A stretch of DNA of 64,000 nucleotides from an uncultured Flavihumibacter sp. (GCA_902168225.1 CABHOW010000005.1:22611-86610); one strand, 5' to 3'; shown: positions 36,233 through 45,846, numbered from the stretch's first letter. Notes: generated by a model not told the origin, from the letters alone. Numbers and translations: made by a program.

Positions 36233-37720
36233 TTATTCCCCTTTACATCTTTCAATACCGGCTTTTGCACGCTGATCAAGCGAGTTTTTATACTCATGAT
36301 CGTCCATATTCAAACATTTTTGATAATAGCTGATAGCTAGTTTTTTTTGATTACGGTTTTCATAAATCATAGCAATTTGAAGGGCGGCCCTTGCAGCATA
36401 ATACTCCTTTCTGTTTTCTCCTATACGTATCGCAATTAAATAATTTCGAATAGCATCATCAGGCTTATTAAGATCATCTAAAATTCTGGCAACACGGTAT
36501 GCAAATTCTAATTTTTCTTCTTCTTTTGGAAAGTCATCATCCGTTTTGCCGGAAAGTAGTTTGTAGGCATCGGTAAGGTAGCCTCCATCATTGAGTAATC
36601 TGGCTTTTAAAAGTAAAGGATTGGGCCAGTAGATTGCCTTTGCATCTTTCAAAGCTTTTTTATCTGCGTCTGAATCGGTACTGCCTTTTTTTATAACCTG
36701 TTTCCTGGCATTTTCAGCCGCAGCAAAATTATTCTGTAAATAGTAACACCAGCTTATTTTTTGATATACATCTTTTAGGTAAAACTTACCTTTAAACTGA
36801 CTGGTAAATTGTTCAAAAAAACTAAGCGCTTCATTTATTTCCAGATGATACAGCTTAATATATCCCATTTCAAAATCCCATACCGATAGCGGTAAGTAAT
36901 CGTCTGATTTATTTCTGGATACAATAATGGTCTTTGTTTCTTCTATATTTTTATAATTAAGATATAAGTTAGATGCCATAAAAGCCAGTAAATGATTATT
37001 TACCAAATCAAGCTTGCGCTGACCAATAAACTCAAGTGCTTCCTCTTTTTTGTTTTCAACATGGTACAGTAAATAAGGGTATATAAATGCTGCATCGGTA
37101 AAGAACATTTTTGCCCATGGATCATTGCTAAAAGAAAATTGCCTCACCATGCGCATACCCTCAGATAAGGATCCGTGTATACCCAATAAATTGGTAAGCC
37201 ATTTATATCCTTTGGGAACTGTTCCTACCACTGCAGTAACTGCTCCAAAAAGTAAATCGTTGGGTGCAAATTGGGGAAATGCTTTTTTGTTTTCTTTGAG
37301 TAGCATATATGCTTTTCTAAAATCCCAACCGGCGTCCCAAAAATGTCCAAACTTTATCGAAACACCGGCCCTATGAATTCTTATTAAAGCCTGGCCATAG
37401 AGATAAAAAGGGGAGTCTTTGGGTCCTGTTTGAATAATTTCTAATCGCTCCTGAAAATCAGGGAAATGAGCATCATAATAGGCAGGATCTTCATTGAGAA
37501 ATAAGGTATAGAAATCGATATAATCTTTTATTAGTAGGGGTACTAAATTATTTGGCTGTTGTTGCGTTAGTTTTTCTACCAATAGCTTACCCGATTTTAT
37601 TTTGAGTTTTGAAACTTCTTGATATGCTTGTACACAGTCGGCATTAAAATCAAACCTTTTTTGTGCCTGAAGTAAAAAAGCAATCAGGATCCCTAGAATC
37701 AAAACACTCGTCTTTTTCAT
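36233..37720 (-). CDS. TPR-repeat protein, probably exported
   Basis: A 495-residue protein with a short N-terminal signal-like segment (KKTSVLILGILIAFLLQAQ) and predicted helical repeats. The C-terminal third carries recognisable TPR-like units (KPDDAIRNYLIAIRIGENRKE; KLAISYYQKCLNMDD). I do not recognise the family. It would act in the periplasm or at the outer membrane as a protein-interaction scaffold. It is the first gene of an operon with recN; a terminator separates it from the upstream zinc-ribbon gene. Confidence 0.7.
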   Translation of the reverse strand: MKKTSVLILGILIAFLLQAQKRFDFNADCVQAYQEVSKLKIKSGKLLVEKLTQQQPNNLVPLLIKDYIDFYTLFLNEDPAYYDAHFPDFQERLEIIQTGPKDSPFYLYGQALIRIHRAGVSIKFGHFWDAGWDFRKAYMLLKENKKAFPQFAPNDLLFGAVTAVVGTVPKGYKWLTNLLGIHGSLSEGMRMVRQFSFSNDPWAKMFFTDAAFIYPYLLYHVENKKEEALEFIGQRKLDLVNNHLLAFMASNLYLNYKNIEETKTIIVSRNKSDDYLPLSVWDFEMGYIKLYHLEINEALSFFEQFTSQFKGKFYLKDVYQKISWCYYLQNNFAAAENARKQVIKKGSTDSDADKKALKDAKAIYWPNPLLLKARLLNDGGYLTDAYKLLSGKTDDDFPKEEEKLEFAYRVARILDDLNKPDDAIRNYLIAIRIGENRKEYYAARAALQIAMIYENRNQKKLAISYYQKCLNMDDHEYKNSLDQRAKAGIERCKGE

Positions 37721-37737
37721 GTGATATCGAAAATAAG

Positions 37738-37762
37738 AAAGGGCAACGAATTGTTGCCCTTT
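37738..37762 (-). terminator. Terminator hairpin downstream of the zinc-ribbon gene
   Basis: AAAGGGCAAC (37738-37747) and GTTGCCCTTT (37753-37762) form a perfect 10-bp stem with a 5-base loop, followed on the minus strand by a T-rich stretch. It lies between the minus-strand genes at 37784 and 37720. Confidence 0.7.
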
Positions 37763-37783
37763 CCATGAAATATTTATATGCGT

Positions 37784-38539
37784 TTACTTTGCTTCTACAC
37801 TATCGTTCAAATCGGCATCTACCAGGATACGACCACAGTTTTCGCAAACAATAATCTTTTTATGCAGGCGAATTTCACTCTGGCGTTGTGGGGGAATGGC
37901 ATTAAAACATCCACCACAAGCGTCTCTTTCCACCGGAACAACCGCTAAACCGTTTCTATAACTGTTACGAATACGATCGTAACTATATATCAATCGGTCA
38001 TCAATATGCTTGCGGGCTTCTTCACTTATTTCTCTTAAAGCAGTTTCTTCCTTAATAGTATCTGCAATGATTTTTTCTAACTCTCCCTTTTTATGATTTA
38101 AAACCCCTTCTTTAATAGCCACTTGTTTTTTAGCAGCTTCCAAATTTTTAACTTTTTCTGCTAATTCTTCATTAGCATCGCGGATATGCTTTTCACTCAA
38201 TTTCACTTCTAACTGCTGCATCTCCACTTCTTTATTTATCGCTTCGAATTCACGGTTATTTTTTACGTTGTCGCTTTGCTTTTCGTATTTGGCAATTAAG
38301 GCCTCACTCTCTTTTATAGCATTTTTTTTGCTTTCAATAAAATCAGTGATACCATTAATTTCCTCTTCAATACGAGTTTGGCGTGCGGTAAAACCTTGTA
38401 TTTCGTCTTCAAGGTCACTCACTTCCATGGGAAGCTCCCCCTTTAAGATTTGAATTTCATCTAATTTGCTATCGATCTTTTGTAAACGGAGTAAGCTTAC
38501 TAATTTTTCTTCTACTGAAAAGTCTTTTACTGCTGCCAT
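37784..38539 (-). CDS. Coiled-coil protein with C4 zinc ribbon
   Basis: The 251-residue protein has a long coiled coil (about residues 10-180) and a C-terminal zinc ribbon with CGGC at 208-211 and CENC at 232-235. This is the layout of the CT398/C4-type zinc-ribbon family, often encoded next to a Nif3-like gene in bacteria, as here (15 bases downstream of it on the same strand). Its function is not settled; a nucleic-acid or trafficking adaptor role has been suggested for relatives. Confidence 0.85.
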   Translation of the reverse strand: MAAVKDFSVEEKLVSLLRLQKIDSKLDEIQILKGELPMEVSDLEDEIQGFTARQTRIEEEINGITDFIESKKNAIKESEALIAKYEKQSDNVKNNREFEAINKEVEMQQLEVKLSEKHIRDANEELAEKVKNLEAAKKQVAIKEGVLNHKKGELEKIIADTIKEETALREISEEARKHIDDRLIYSYDRIRNSYRNGLAVVPVERDACGGCFNAIPPQRQSEIRLHKKIIVCENCGRILVDADLNDSVEAK

Positions 38540-38553
38540 AGCGGTTTTTGTTT

Positions 38554-39654
38554 TTAACCCAGAAAATAATGAACGGGATTGGTGTTCACTTGTGATTTAA
38601 GGACGGCAAAGTTAGGGAAATTACCGGTTAAAACCGCAAAAAGCTGCTCAGGAACATATTGCTCTGATTCCCAATGACCTATATCGGCAATAATCATATC
38701 TGAGGCAGCATCAAAAAAAGCATGATACTTAATATCAGCGGTAATGAAAAGATGGGCACCTGCTTTTTTGGCTGCAGGTATCAAAAAGCTGCCTGAGCCG
38801 CCACAGATAGCAATTTTTTGAATGGGTTTCCCTAGTAAAGCGGTATGCTTTATAACGGAGAGATTAAATTCTTTTTTTAGGTTTTGAAGTAAGGCTACCT
38901 CCTCTAAAGGGGTTGCCAAATCCCCGATCAATCCCGAGCCAACCCCCTGGTTGGTATTTAATAGCGGAACCAGATCATAAGCCACCTCCTCGTAAGGGTG
39001 GGCTTCAAAAAGGGCTTTCAAAATGCTGTTCTGGAGATGAACTGGTATTAACACCTCTATTTTTTCTTCTGCTACCACTTCCCGTACCCCCCTAAGTCCA
39101 ATATGTGGATTTGTTTTCTCAGAACCCTTAAAAGTACCGGCTCCCTGTGTGCTAAAGCTGGCTTCACTATATTCTCCAATATGTCCGGCACCCGATTTAA
39201 AGAGTGCATCTAAAACCACACTCGTAGCCTCTTTAGGAACATATGTAATGAGTTTGGCAAGCGTATTTTTTTTGGGAACCAATGTTTTACAATTGATCAA
39301 ATTAAGTTTGTTGGCAATAAGCTGATTTACACCGTGTATTACATTATCTAAATTGGTATGTATGGCATATAAAGCGATATCTGATTTAATGGCCCTGATC
39401 AAAATTTTTTCTATATAAGAAGCCCCTGTTATGGATTTAATACTACCAAACAGTATAGGGTGATGAGCAACGATTAAGTTACAATTATGCTGAATCGCTT
39501 CTGCTAATACCTCATCGGTAATATCCAAACAGCATAACACGCCGGTACATACAGCAGCCCTACTTCCTGTTAATAGTTTGGCGTTATCGTATTCCTCCTG
39601 ATAAGCCGGTGGTGCGAGTTTTTCTAATACTGTTAGAACCTTATCAATCGTCAT
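38554..39654 (-). CDS. Nif3-like dinuclear metal centre protein
   Basis: The 366-residue protein belongs to the NIF3/YbgI/GTP cyclohydrolase I type 2 family, which forms toroidal hexamers with a two-metal site. Visible landmarks are the N-terminal PPAYQEEYDN, LIVAHHPILFGSIKSIT with metal-binding histidines, IHTNLDNVIHGVN, and the C-terminal IADIGHWESEQY. The extra central domain (about 130-235), similar to PII-like folds, explains the length above 250. The biochemical role of the family remains uncertain. It is followed by the zinc-ribbon gene, a common pairing. Confidence 0.9.
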   Translation of the reverse strand: MTIDKVLTVLEKLAPPAYQEEYDNAKLLTGSRAAVCTGVLCCLDITDEVLAEAIQHNCNLIVAHHPILFGSIKSITGASYIEKILIRAIKSDIALYAIHTNLDNVIHGVNQLIANKLNLINCKTLVPKKNTLAKLITYVPKEATSVVLDALFKSGAGHIGEYSEASFSTQGAGTFKGSEKTNPHIGLRGVREVVAEEKIEVLIPVHLQNSILKALFEAHPYEEVAYDLVPLLNTNQGVGSGLIGDLATPLEEVALLQNLKKEFNLSVIKHTALLGKPIQKIAICGGSGSFLIPAAKKAGAHLFITADIKYHAFFDAASDMIIADIGHWESEQYVPEQLFAVLTGNFPNFAVLKSQVNTNPVHYFLG

Positions 39655-39688
39655 ATTAACTAATTCTCTTACGAATGTACAGGCAAAC

Positions 39689-39696
39689 TATCTTTG
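39689..39696 (+). promoter_or_regulatory. -7 promoter element of the class IV aminotransferase gene
   Basis: TATCTTTG matches TAnnTTTG exactly and its last base is five bases before the ATG at 39701, so the transcript should start at or next to the start codon (leaderless). Confidence 0.6.
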
Positions 39697-39700
39697 ATAT

Positions 39701-40549
39701 ATGCAGCCCGGAAAATTTCTTTCTTTAAACGGAAAAATGGTTGAAAGTAGGTATCCTGTTTTGTCGGCTGATAATCGTTCATTCAGGTACGGAGATGGTT
39801 TTTTTGAGACCATTCGATGGGAGGGTAATACTGCTTTTTTATGGGAGTATCATGTAAAAAGATTCTTTTCTACATTAGATGGATTGGCTTTTGTTACCCC
39901 TCAATGGTGGGACGAAGCTTTTCTCAGGTCGTCTATTCAAGCTTTGGTAGTAAAAAATAAACACGAACGCCAGGCGCGTATTCGGTGCACCGTTTACAGA
40001 GGAGAAGGAGGGATATATGATGCGAATACTAATACCCCTCAACTTATTATTCAAAGTTGGCCTCTTGAGGGCGGGTTATTCGACCTGAATAGCAATGGAT
40101 TAGACATCAATATATTCAGCAATGCCATAAAAACAGCTGATGGTTACTCGGCCTATAAAACAAATAGTGCCCTGCCTTATATAATGGCCGCTCAATTTGC
40201 AAAAGCGAATCGGTATAATGATGCTATATTACGCAATCAATGGGGTAGGGTGGCGGATACCACAATTGCAAATATTTTTATTATACATGATAATAAAATT
40301 ATCACTCCTCCTTTGAGCGAGGGCTGTGTAAACGGCGTTTTCCGTAAATTTTTATTAGAAACCTTAGATAAAATAGGCTTTCAAGCTCAAGAATTTGCCG
40401 TATCAGAAGATATTTTAAAAAATGCTAATCAGGTATTTTTGACCAATGCCATTAAAGGGATAAGATGGGTAAATAGTATAGGCTCGACGCATTACTCGAA
40501 TCAGTTGATAGGGCAGCTAGTTCAAGAAATTCGGAAATTTAATCAATAA
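39701..40549 (+). CDS. Class IV aminotransferase
   Basis: A fold-type IV PLP enzyme of 282 residues. It contains RYGDGFFETIRWEGNTAFLW at the N-terminus, the catalytic-lysine segment YKTNSALPYIMAAQFAK, NQWGRVADTTIANIF and the phosphate-binding LTNAIKGIRWV. The family includes branched-chain aminotransferase, D-amino acid transaminase and aminodeoxychorismate lyase; the short length and the F(F/E)TIR motif leave the last two or a branched-chain role open. It stands alone, divergent from the Nif3-like gene. Confidence 0.82.
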   Translation: MQPGKFLSLNGKMVESRYPVLSADNRSFRYGDGFFETIRWEGNTAFLWEYHVKRFFSTLDGLAFVTPQWWDEAFLRSSIQALVVKNKHERQARIRCTVYRGEGGIYDANTNTPQLIIQSWPLEGGLFDLNSNGLDINIFSNAIKTADGYSAYKTNSALPYIMAAQFAKANRYNDAILRNQWGRVADTTIANIFIIHDNKIITPPLSEGCVNGVFRKFLLETLDKIGFQAQEFAVSEDILKNANQVFLTNAIKGIRWVNSIGSTHYSNQLIGQLVQEIRKFNQ

Positions 40550-40615
40550 TTAATTATTTAATTTTTTTTCATATATTTATATGATTAATTTGGCAACCTC
40601 ATAAAAGTATTCAGA

Positions 40616-42001
40616 ATGAAAAAACTAATTTTACTTACAATTACGTTACTATCAGTATTCGTGAGTGTAATAGCTCAGAAAAAAGAACCAAAGCCAAAAA
40701 CGTCTTTTGGTATTTTAGGAGCAGGTAACTACACGAAGTTTCGTGTAGAGTCGTATACACCAAATAGTTACACCGCAGCGGGTGGTGGTGCATTCGGAGT
40801 ATGGCTTAATATCCCGATAAATAGTTTTGTATCAATCGAACCTCAGGCACAATATTCTTATTTACGTTATGTAAGTAATAATACATCACCAAGCTTGAAA
40901 TTATTCGATGGTATCATGCAATATCAATCTTACCCGGTATTTGTTAAAATCAAAGCCAATAAAGATTTTTCTTTTATTCTGGGACCTCAATTCGATTTCT
41001 TAAATAAAATTACCAATAACAGCGCGGCCAAAGATATTTTATACAAGGGTCAATTTAGAAGCCAAACTATTACTTGGACTGCCGGTGTTGAGTTATTCCC
41101 AGATTGCTTTGTTCAACCATATATCAGGTATATGTATGGTACTCAAAATTTAGCGTCAGGTAGTTACCCATCTAATGAACCCAATTTGTTTAATAGAGGT
41201 ATTCAAGCAGGTTTCAAATTCAGACTTACTAAAGTGGCAAAAGTGGCACCTGTTCCTGCTCCCGTTGTTACTCCTCCGGTAGTAGTTGAGCCTCCTAAAC
41301 CAAAAGATACAGATGGTGATGGTATCACTGACGACGTTGATAAATGTCCTACCGTACCGGGAGTAGCTAAATACGGTGGCTGTCCTGTTCCCGATACAGA
41401 TGGTGATGGTATCAACGACGAAAATGATAAGTGTCCTACCGTTCCGGGATTAGCAAAATATGGTGGTTGCCCTATTCCTGATACAGATAAAGATGGTATC
41501 AATGATGAAGAAGATAAATGCCCTACTGTTCCAGGCTTGGCCAAATATAATGGTTGCCCTATTCCTGATACTGATGGAGATGGTGTAAATGATGAGGAAG
41601 ATAAATGTCCTACCGTTAAAGGCACTGTTACAAATGCCGGTTGTCCTGAATTGGCAGCACAATATAAGTTTGACAATAAAAAAGTATTGTTCAATACCGG
41701 TACTGCTGTACTTACAAAAGCTTCAAAAGTGGAGTTAGAGAAAGTAGTGAAGGCCTTGAATGATTATCCTTCTTTAAAACTTTATGTAGATGGTCATACA
41801 GATAATTCAGGTTCCGACAAAGTGAACGTGCCTCTATCATTAAAGCGCGCTAATGCAGTTAAAGCTTATTTATTTAGCAGAAAGATCGATGCGGCACGTT
41901 TAGTTACTGATGGTTTTGGTAGTAGCAAGCCCATTGCTGATAATAAAACAGCAAAAGGAAAAGCGCTTAATCGCAGGGTTGAATTCCGCGTTCAGGAATA
42001 A
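40616..42001 (+). CDS. OmpA-family outer membrane protein with thrombospondin type 3 repeats
   Basis: The 461-residue protein has a signal peptide (KKLILLTITLLSVFVSVIAQ), an N-terminal beta-barrel-like domain (about 30-205), a proline-rich hinge, four calcium-binding TSP3 repeats of 29 residues (231-346; DTDGDGITDD and KCPTVPG in each), and a C-terminal OmpA peptidoglycan-binding domain (LYVDGHTDNSGSDKVN, LSLKRANAVKAYL). It would link the outer membrane to the wall. A strong terminator follows, so it is a single-gene unit. Confidence 0.92.
   Translation: MKKLILLTITLLSVFVSVIAQKKEPKPKTSFGILGAGNYTKFRVESYTPNSYTAAGGGAFGVWLNIPINSFVSIEPQAQYSYLRYVSNNTSPSLKLFDGIMQYQSYPVFVKIKANKDFSFILGPQFDFLNKITNNSAAKDILYKGQFRSQTITWTAGVELFPDCFVQPYIRYMYGTQNLASGSYPSNEPNLFNRGIQAGFKFRLTKVAKVAPVPAPVVTPPVVVEPPKPKDTDGDGITDDVDKCPTVPGVAKYGGCPVPDTDGDGINDENDKCPTVPGLAKYGGCPIPDTDKDGINDEEDKCPTVPGLAKYNGCPIPDTDGDGVNDEEDKCPTVKGTVTNAGCPELAAQYKFDNKKVLFNTGTAVLTKASKVELEKVVKALNDYPSLKLYVDGHTDNSGSDKVNVPLSLKRANAVKAYLFSRKIDAARLVTDGFGSSKPIADNKTAKGKALNRRVEFRVQE
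41306..41653 (+). repeat. Four 87-bp tandem repeats encoding TSP3 units
   Basis: The segment codes for four successive 29-residue calcium-binding units in the OmpA-family protein. The units are very alike in protein and DNA, mostly with silent changes and a few substitutions, which suggests recent duplication and possible copy-number change. Confidence 0.8.
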
Positions 42002-42020
42002 TATTATTAGTTAATATTTA

Positions 42021-42057
42021 AAAAGCCCCCCAACAATTCTGTTGGGGGCTTTTTTTT
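42021..42057 (+). terminator. Rho-independent terminator after the OmpA-family gene
   Basis: AGCCCCCCAAC and GTTGGGGGCT form a GC-rich stem with loop AATTCT and one bulged C, followed by a run of T. It is the strongest terminator in the window. Confidence 0.9.
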
Positions 42058-42088
42058 AACTATTCTACAGTTGTATTGTTGTATTGCT

Positions 42089-43399
42089 ATGAAAAAGGAA
42101 ATCGTTATCTGCTGGTTTCGTAGAGATCTTCGCTTAGAGGATAATGCTGCACTATATCACGCATTAAAATCCGGGTATCCCGTATTACCTGTTTTTATTT
42201 TCGATAAAAATATTTTAAATAAGCTAGAAAATAAATCAGATAGGAGAGTAGAATTTATACACGCTGCATTACATGATATGCAGAAACTGCTTCAAAACTT
42301 AGGTAGTACCATGGCAGTTTTTTATGATTATCCTTTAGAAGCATATCAAAAACTTTTTTCTCGTTATATAATTAAAGCCGTTTATACTAATCATGATTAT
42401 GAACCTTATGCGGTAGAGCGAGATACCCTTATCAAAGATTTCTTACAACAACAAGGAGCCCATTTATTTACCTATAAGGATCAGGTAATTTTTGAAAAAG
42501 ATGAAGTGGTAAAAGATGATGGGAAACCGTATACTGTTTTTTCGCCTTATGCCCGAAAATGGAGAGCTTTATTAACCCCTTTTTATTTAAAAGCATACCC
42601 CACCGAAAAATATTTTTCAGCCTTTCTAAAACAAGAAGTCATTGCTATTCCATCTTTAGCAAGCATGGGTTTTAAAGCAGTAGATATACCTTTTCCGACT
42701 AAGCAATTAGAAGATGATATCATACAGCACTACACAAAAAACAGGGACTATCCGGCATTAGAAAAAGGAACTTCCAAAATGGGGGTTCATTTACGCTTTG
42801 GTACCGTTAGTATCAGGGCTTTAGGAAGAAGGGCTTTAACATTGAACGATACTTACTTGAATGAATTGATATGGCGCGATTTTTATCACGCTATTCTTTG
42901 GCATTTTCCTAAAGTAGGCAGAGGTGCATCTTTTAAGGCAGAATACGAAAAAATAGAATGGATCAATAATGAAAATGAGTTTAAATGTTGGTGTGAAGGT
43001 AATACTGGTTATCCTATTGTAGATGCGGGTATGCGCGAATTGAATGCTACAGGCTATATGCATAATAGAGTACGAATGATTGTTGCATCTTTTCTAACCA
43101 AACACTTACTAATAGATTGGCGTTGGGGGGAAGCTTATTTTGCAGAAAAATTATTAGATTTTGACCTGGCTGCCAATAACGGTGGTTGGCAATGGGCTAG
43201 TAGCAGTGGTTGTGATGCGGCACCTTATTTCCGGGTTTTTAATCCGTATTTGCAAACAGAAAAATTTGATAAGGAATTAAAATACGTTAAAAAATGGGTA
43301 CCTGAATTTATGGAGTTCAGCTACCCTAAACCTATAGTGCCACATGAAGCCGCTCGTAAACGGGTATTAGAAGTATATGCAAAGGCGTTGAAGGAATAG
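42089..43399 (+). CDS. phr: Deoxyribodipyrimidine photolyase, class I/cryptochrome family
   Basis: Light-driven repair of cyclobutane pyrimidine dimers using FAD and an antenna pigment. I start at the ATG at 42089 (436 residues), which gives KKEIVICWFRRDLRLEDNAA, the conserved beginning; a codon at 42071 would add six non-conserved residues. The FAD domain shows WRDFYHAILWHFP, GNTGYPIVDAGMRELNATGY, MIVASFLTKHLLIDWRWGE and NNGGWQWASSSGCDAAPYFR. These are the features of class I photolyases. Cryptochrome function cannot be excluded by sequence alone. Confidence 0.93.
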   Translation: MKKEIVICWFRRDLRLEDNAALYHALKSGYPVLPVFIFDKNILNKLENKSDRRVEFIHAALHDMQKLLQNLGSTMAVFYDYPLEAYQKLFSRYIIKAVYTNHDYEPYAVERDTLIKDFLQQQGAHLFTYKDQVIFEKDEVVKDDGKPYTVFSPYARKWRALLTPFYLKAYPTEKYFSAFLKQEVIAIPSLASMGFKAVDIPFPTKQLEDDIIQHYTKNRDYPALEKGTSKMGVHLRFGTVSIRALGRRALTLNDTYLNELIWRDFYHAILWHFPKVGRGASFKAEYEKIEWINNENEFKCWCEGNTGYPIVDAGMRELNATGYMHNRVRMIVASFLTKHLLIDWRWGEAYFAEKLLDFDLAANNGGWQWASSSGCDAAPYFRVFNPYLQTEKFDKELKYVKKWVPEFMEFSYPKPIVPHEAARKRVLEVYAKALKE

Positions 43400-43478
43400 G
43401 TTAGAAGGTATGAGGTGTAAGATGTAAGGTATAGGGTATAGGGTATAGAATTTATCGTCTATGGTCTATCGTCTTCAC
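43400..43478. repeat. Phrase repeat between photolyase and mqnD genes
   Basis: Words such as GGTATAGGGTATAGGGTATAG and ATCGTCTATGGTCTATCGTC lie between the two convergent genes. The last codons of mqnD (IDHRR and stop) are inside the repeat, which therefore shapes that protein's C-terminus. Confidence 0.6.
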
Positions 43479-44258
43479 TCTCAATTCCTCCAACTTCCTC
43501 ACCGCTGCTAATCCATCTTCTCCCAAGTCTAGAGAATATTTATTGACGTAAAGGTCTATATGCTGCCGCATAACAGATTCGCTCATTTCTTGCGAATGCA
43601 TTTTTACATATTCACTGATATGAGGGTAATGTAAATAGGCATATTCAATACTCTTCTTAATGAGCTGATCTAATTTTTGTACGATTGCTTTATCAATTCG
43701 CTTATGTGCAACAATGCCTCCTAAAGGAATGGGAATATGTAAAGTTTCTTCCCAAAATGTGCCCATATCCATTAACTTAATTAGCCCTTTTTGGGCATAC
43801 GTAAATCGGTTCTCGTGAATAATTACCCCTGCATCTACCTCACCCTGTAATACCGCATCTTCAATTTCATGAAATACTTTGAATGTCTTTTGTTTGGCAT
43901 TCGGATACGCCATTGAAAATAAAAAATGCGCTGTAGTATGTTCTCCCGGTATAGCAACAACAGCATTATTGATATCAATATTTTCTTTTCCTTTTTTGGT
44001 AATCAAAAGTGGACCAACACCCATACCCAATGCCCCACCGCTACGTAAAAGATCGTAATGATCTAACACAGATGGCCAGACTCCATAACTTATTTTAGAA
44101 ACATCCATCTTTCCCTCCAATGCCCATTCATTAAGGGTTTGCACATCTTCTAAATAAACAGTAAAAGATAAACCTTCCGTATTAATTTTACCATTTACCA
44201 GTGCGTCAAAAACAAAAGTATCGTTAGGACAAGGCGAAAAAGCCAGTGATAGTTCCAT
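43452..44258 (-). CDS. mqnD: 1,4-dihydroxy-6-naphthoate synthase
   Basis: MqnD acts late in the futalosine route to menaquinone, converting cyclic dehypoxanthine futalosine to 1,4-dihydroxy-6-naphthoate. The 268-residue protein starts MELSLAFSPCPNDTFVFDAL and contains the DVSKISYGVWPSVLDHYDLL and GALGMGVGPLLI segments and VIIHENRFTYAQKGL, all typical of MqnD. It lies four bases downstream of an amidohydrolase gene and in the same operon as mqnB. The C-terminal residues are encoded by a phrase repeat. Confidence 0.93.
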   Translation of the reverse strand: MELSLAFSPCPNDTFVFDALVNGKINTEGLSFTVYLEDVQTLNEWALEGKMDVSKISYGVWPSVLDHYDLLRSGGALGMGVGPLLITKKGKENIDINNAVVAIPGEHTTAHFLFSMAYPNAKQKTFKVFHEIEDAVLQGEVDAGVIIHENRFTYAQKGLIKLMDMGTFWEETLHIPIPLGGIVAHKRIDKAIVQKLDQLIKKSIEYAYLHYPHISEYVKMHSQEMSESVMRQHIDLYVNKYSLDLGEDGLAAVRKLEELRVKTIDHRR

Positions 44259-44262
44259 CGTA

Positions 44263-45846
44263 TTATTTAACTCCCGGTTGTTTTAATTGCCAATTCGTTT
44301 TCCTTTTTTCTTCATCCACTATATTTTTTACATCTTGCAAAAGCTGCTTAGTATCGTAAACAATTCCATCTTTAATAGTATACTTTACTCCCCCCTTTCT
44401 TATAACAGTATTCGAAGCGTCTAGTTCAATGGCTCCTGTACCGTAAAGCACTTGTAAATTCTTCAACGGATTAGCATCTATTACTACTAAATCGGCTAGC
44501 TTTCCTATTTCAACAGAGCCCAGGTCTTTTTCTGCACCTAATGCTTGAGCGGCATATAAGGTAGCCGATCTTATTACTTCCAAAGGATGAAACCCGGCTT
44601 CGCGGAGTAATTCTAATTCGCGGATAAAACCAAAACCATACAATTGATAAATAAATCCATTATCGGACCCTGCAGTCACTCTTCCTCCTCTGTTTTTATA
44701 TTCGTTAACAAAGGTCATCCATAAACGATAATTATTTTTCCATTCTACTTCTTGTTCTGTTCCCCAGTTATGCCAATAGGAACCATGGGATACTCTACTG
44801 GGTTCATAAAATTTCCAAAGAGAAGGTAGTGTATAATCTTCATGCCATTCGGCTCTTCGAGCCCTCATTAAATCTCTATTCGCATCATAAATATTAAAAG
44901 TAGGATCTAAAGTAAAATCGAGGGCAATCAATTCATTCATTACTTTATTCCAATGCTCGCTATAGGGAGCTGCTGCTTGCTTCCAAAGTTTACCCGCTTC
45001 TTCAAAACGATCTTGTTCATTATTGTAATTATAAGTAAGCGGATATTGTTGTATGGTTTTATCTGTAAATAGAGCTTCCGGTAAACCATACCAATGCTCC
45101 ATACTTGTTAGGCCTGATCTCGCAGAATTCAATACATTCCATCTCGCAACATCCAGTTGCGCGTGATGACAAGCAGAGCGTAATCCTAATTTTTTATTTT
45201 CTCTTAATGCTGCATCCATTACTTCCGGTGAAGCCCCGAAAAACTTAATACCATCAGCTCCTTTTTTTGCATTTTCGTTAACCCATGCTCTTGCAGCTTC
45301 AGCAGTATTGATGGGTACTTTAGATCCTTGTCCGAATGCAGTATACGCATAAATTCTGGGTGCAGTAATGGTATTAGCAGCACTTTTCTTTTTATGATCC
45401 AGTACCCAATCCAAACCATTTCCGCAAGATGGGTCGCGTATGGTTGTGATACCATGCGCCATCCATAATTTAAAAACATATTCAGCAGGAGTGCCTTGCT
45501 CCTTGCCGCCAATATGTCCGTGCATGTCTATCAAACCGGGTAGTACATACATACCCTCGCAATTGAGTTCTTTACCATTGGGTTTAAGTACGGGGCGGCG
45601 TTGCGCATTGATAGGAACACCCGGGTTACCAACCGTAATTATTTGTGCGATACGATTATTTTCTATAACAATATCTACAGGTCCGTTGGGAGGGGCACCG
45701 GTACCATTAATAAGCGTAACACCTCGAATGATGAGTTGCGTGTAGGGGCCACTTCCTTCTTTTTTTTCTGGTGCGGGTTGAATTTGAGCTTGTGAAGAAA
45801 AGATGGCAGTTAAACAAAGAGCGGTTAGTATTCTTCTTATAAGCAT
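44263..45846 (-). CDS. Exported amidohydrolase of unknown substrate
   Basis: A 527-residue metal-dependent hydrolase with a signal peptide (LTALCLTAIFSSQAQ). The amidohydrolase fold is shown by GLIDMHGHIGG with the metal ligands His109 and His111, a second histidine region (SACHHAQLD), and TAGSDNGFIYQ with the conserved Asp, then LGSVEIGKLADLVVIDANPL. It resembles imidazolonepropionase-like and Xaa-Pro dipeptidase-like members of the superfamily. It sits between mqnB and mqnD with gaps of five and four bases. The signal peptide argues against a role as cytoplasmic aminofutalosine deaminase, so its link to menaquinone synthesis is unclear. Confidence 0.85.
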   Translation of the reverse strand: MLIRRILTALCLTAIFSSQAQIQPAPEKKEGSGPYTQLIIRGVTLINGTGAPPNGPVDIVIENNRIAQIITVGNPGVPINAQRRPVLKPNGKELNCEGMYVLPGLIDMHGHIGGKEQGTPAEYVFKLWMAHGITTIRDPSCGNGLDWVLDHKKKSAANTITAPRIYAYTAFGQGSKVPINTAEAARAWVNENAKKGADGIKFFGASPEVMDAALRENKKLGLRSACHHAQLDVARWNVLNSARSGLTSMEHWYGLPEALFTDKTIQQYPLTYNYNNEQDRFEEAGKLWKQAAAPYSEHWNKVMNELIALDFTLDPTFNIYDANRDLMRARRAEWHEDYTLPSLWKFYEPSRVSHGSYWHNWGTEQEVEWKNNYRLWMTFVNEYKNRGGRVTAGSDNGFIYQLYGFGFIRELELLREAGFHPLEVIRSATLYAAQALGAEKDLGSVEIGKLADLVVIDANPLKNLQVLYGTGAIELDASNTVIRKGGVKYTIKDGIVYDTKQLLQDVKNIVDEEKRKTNWQLKQPGVK

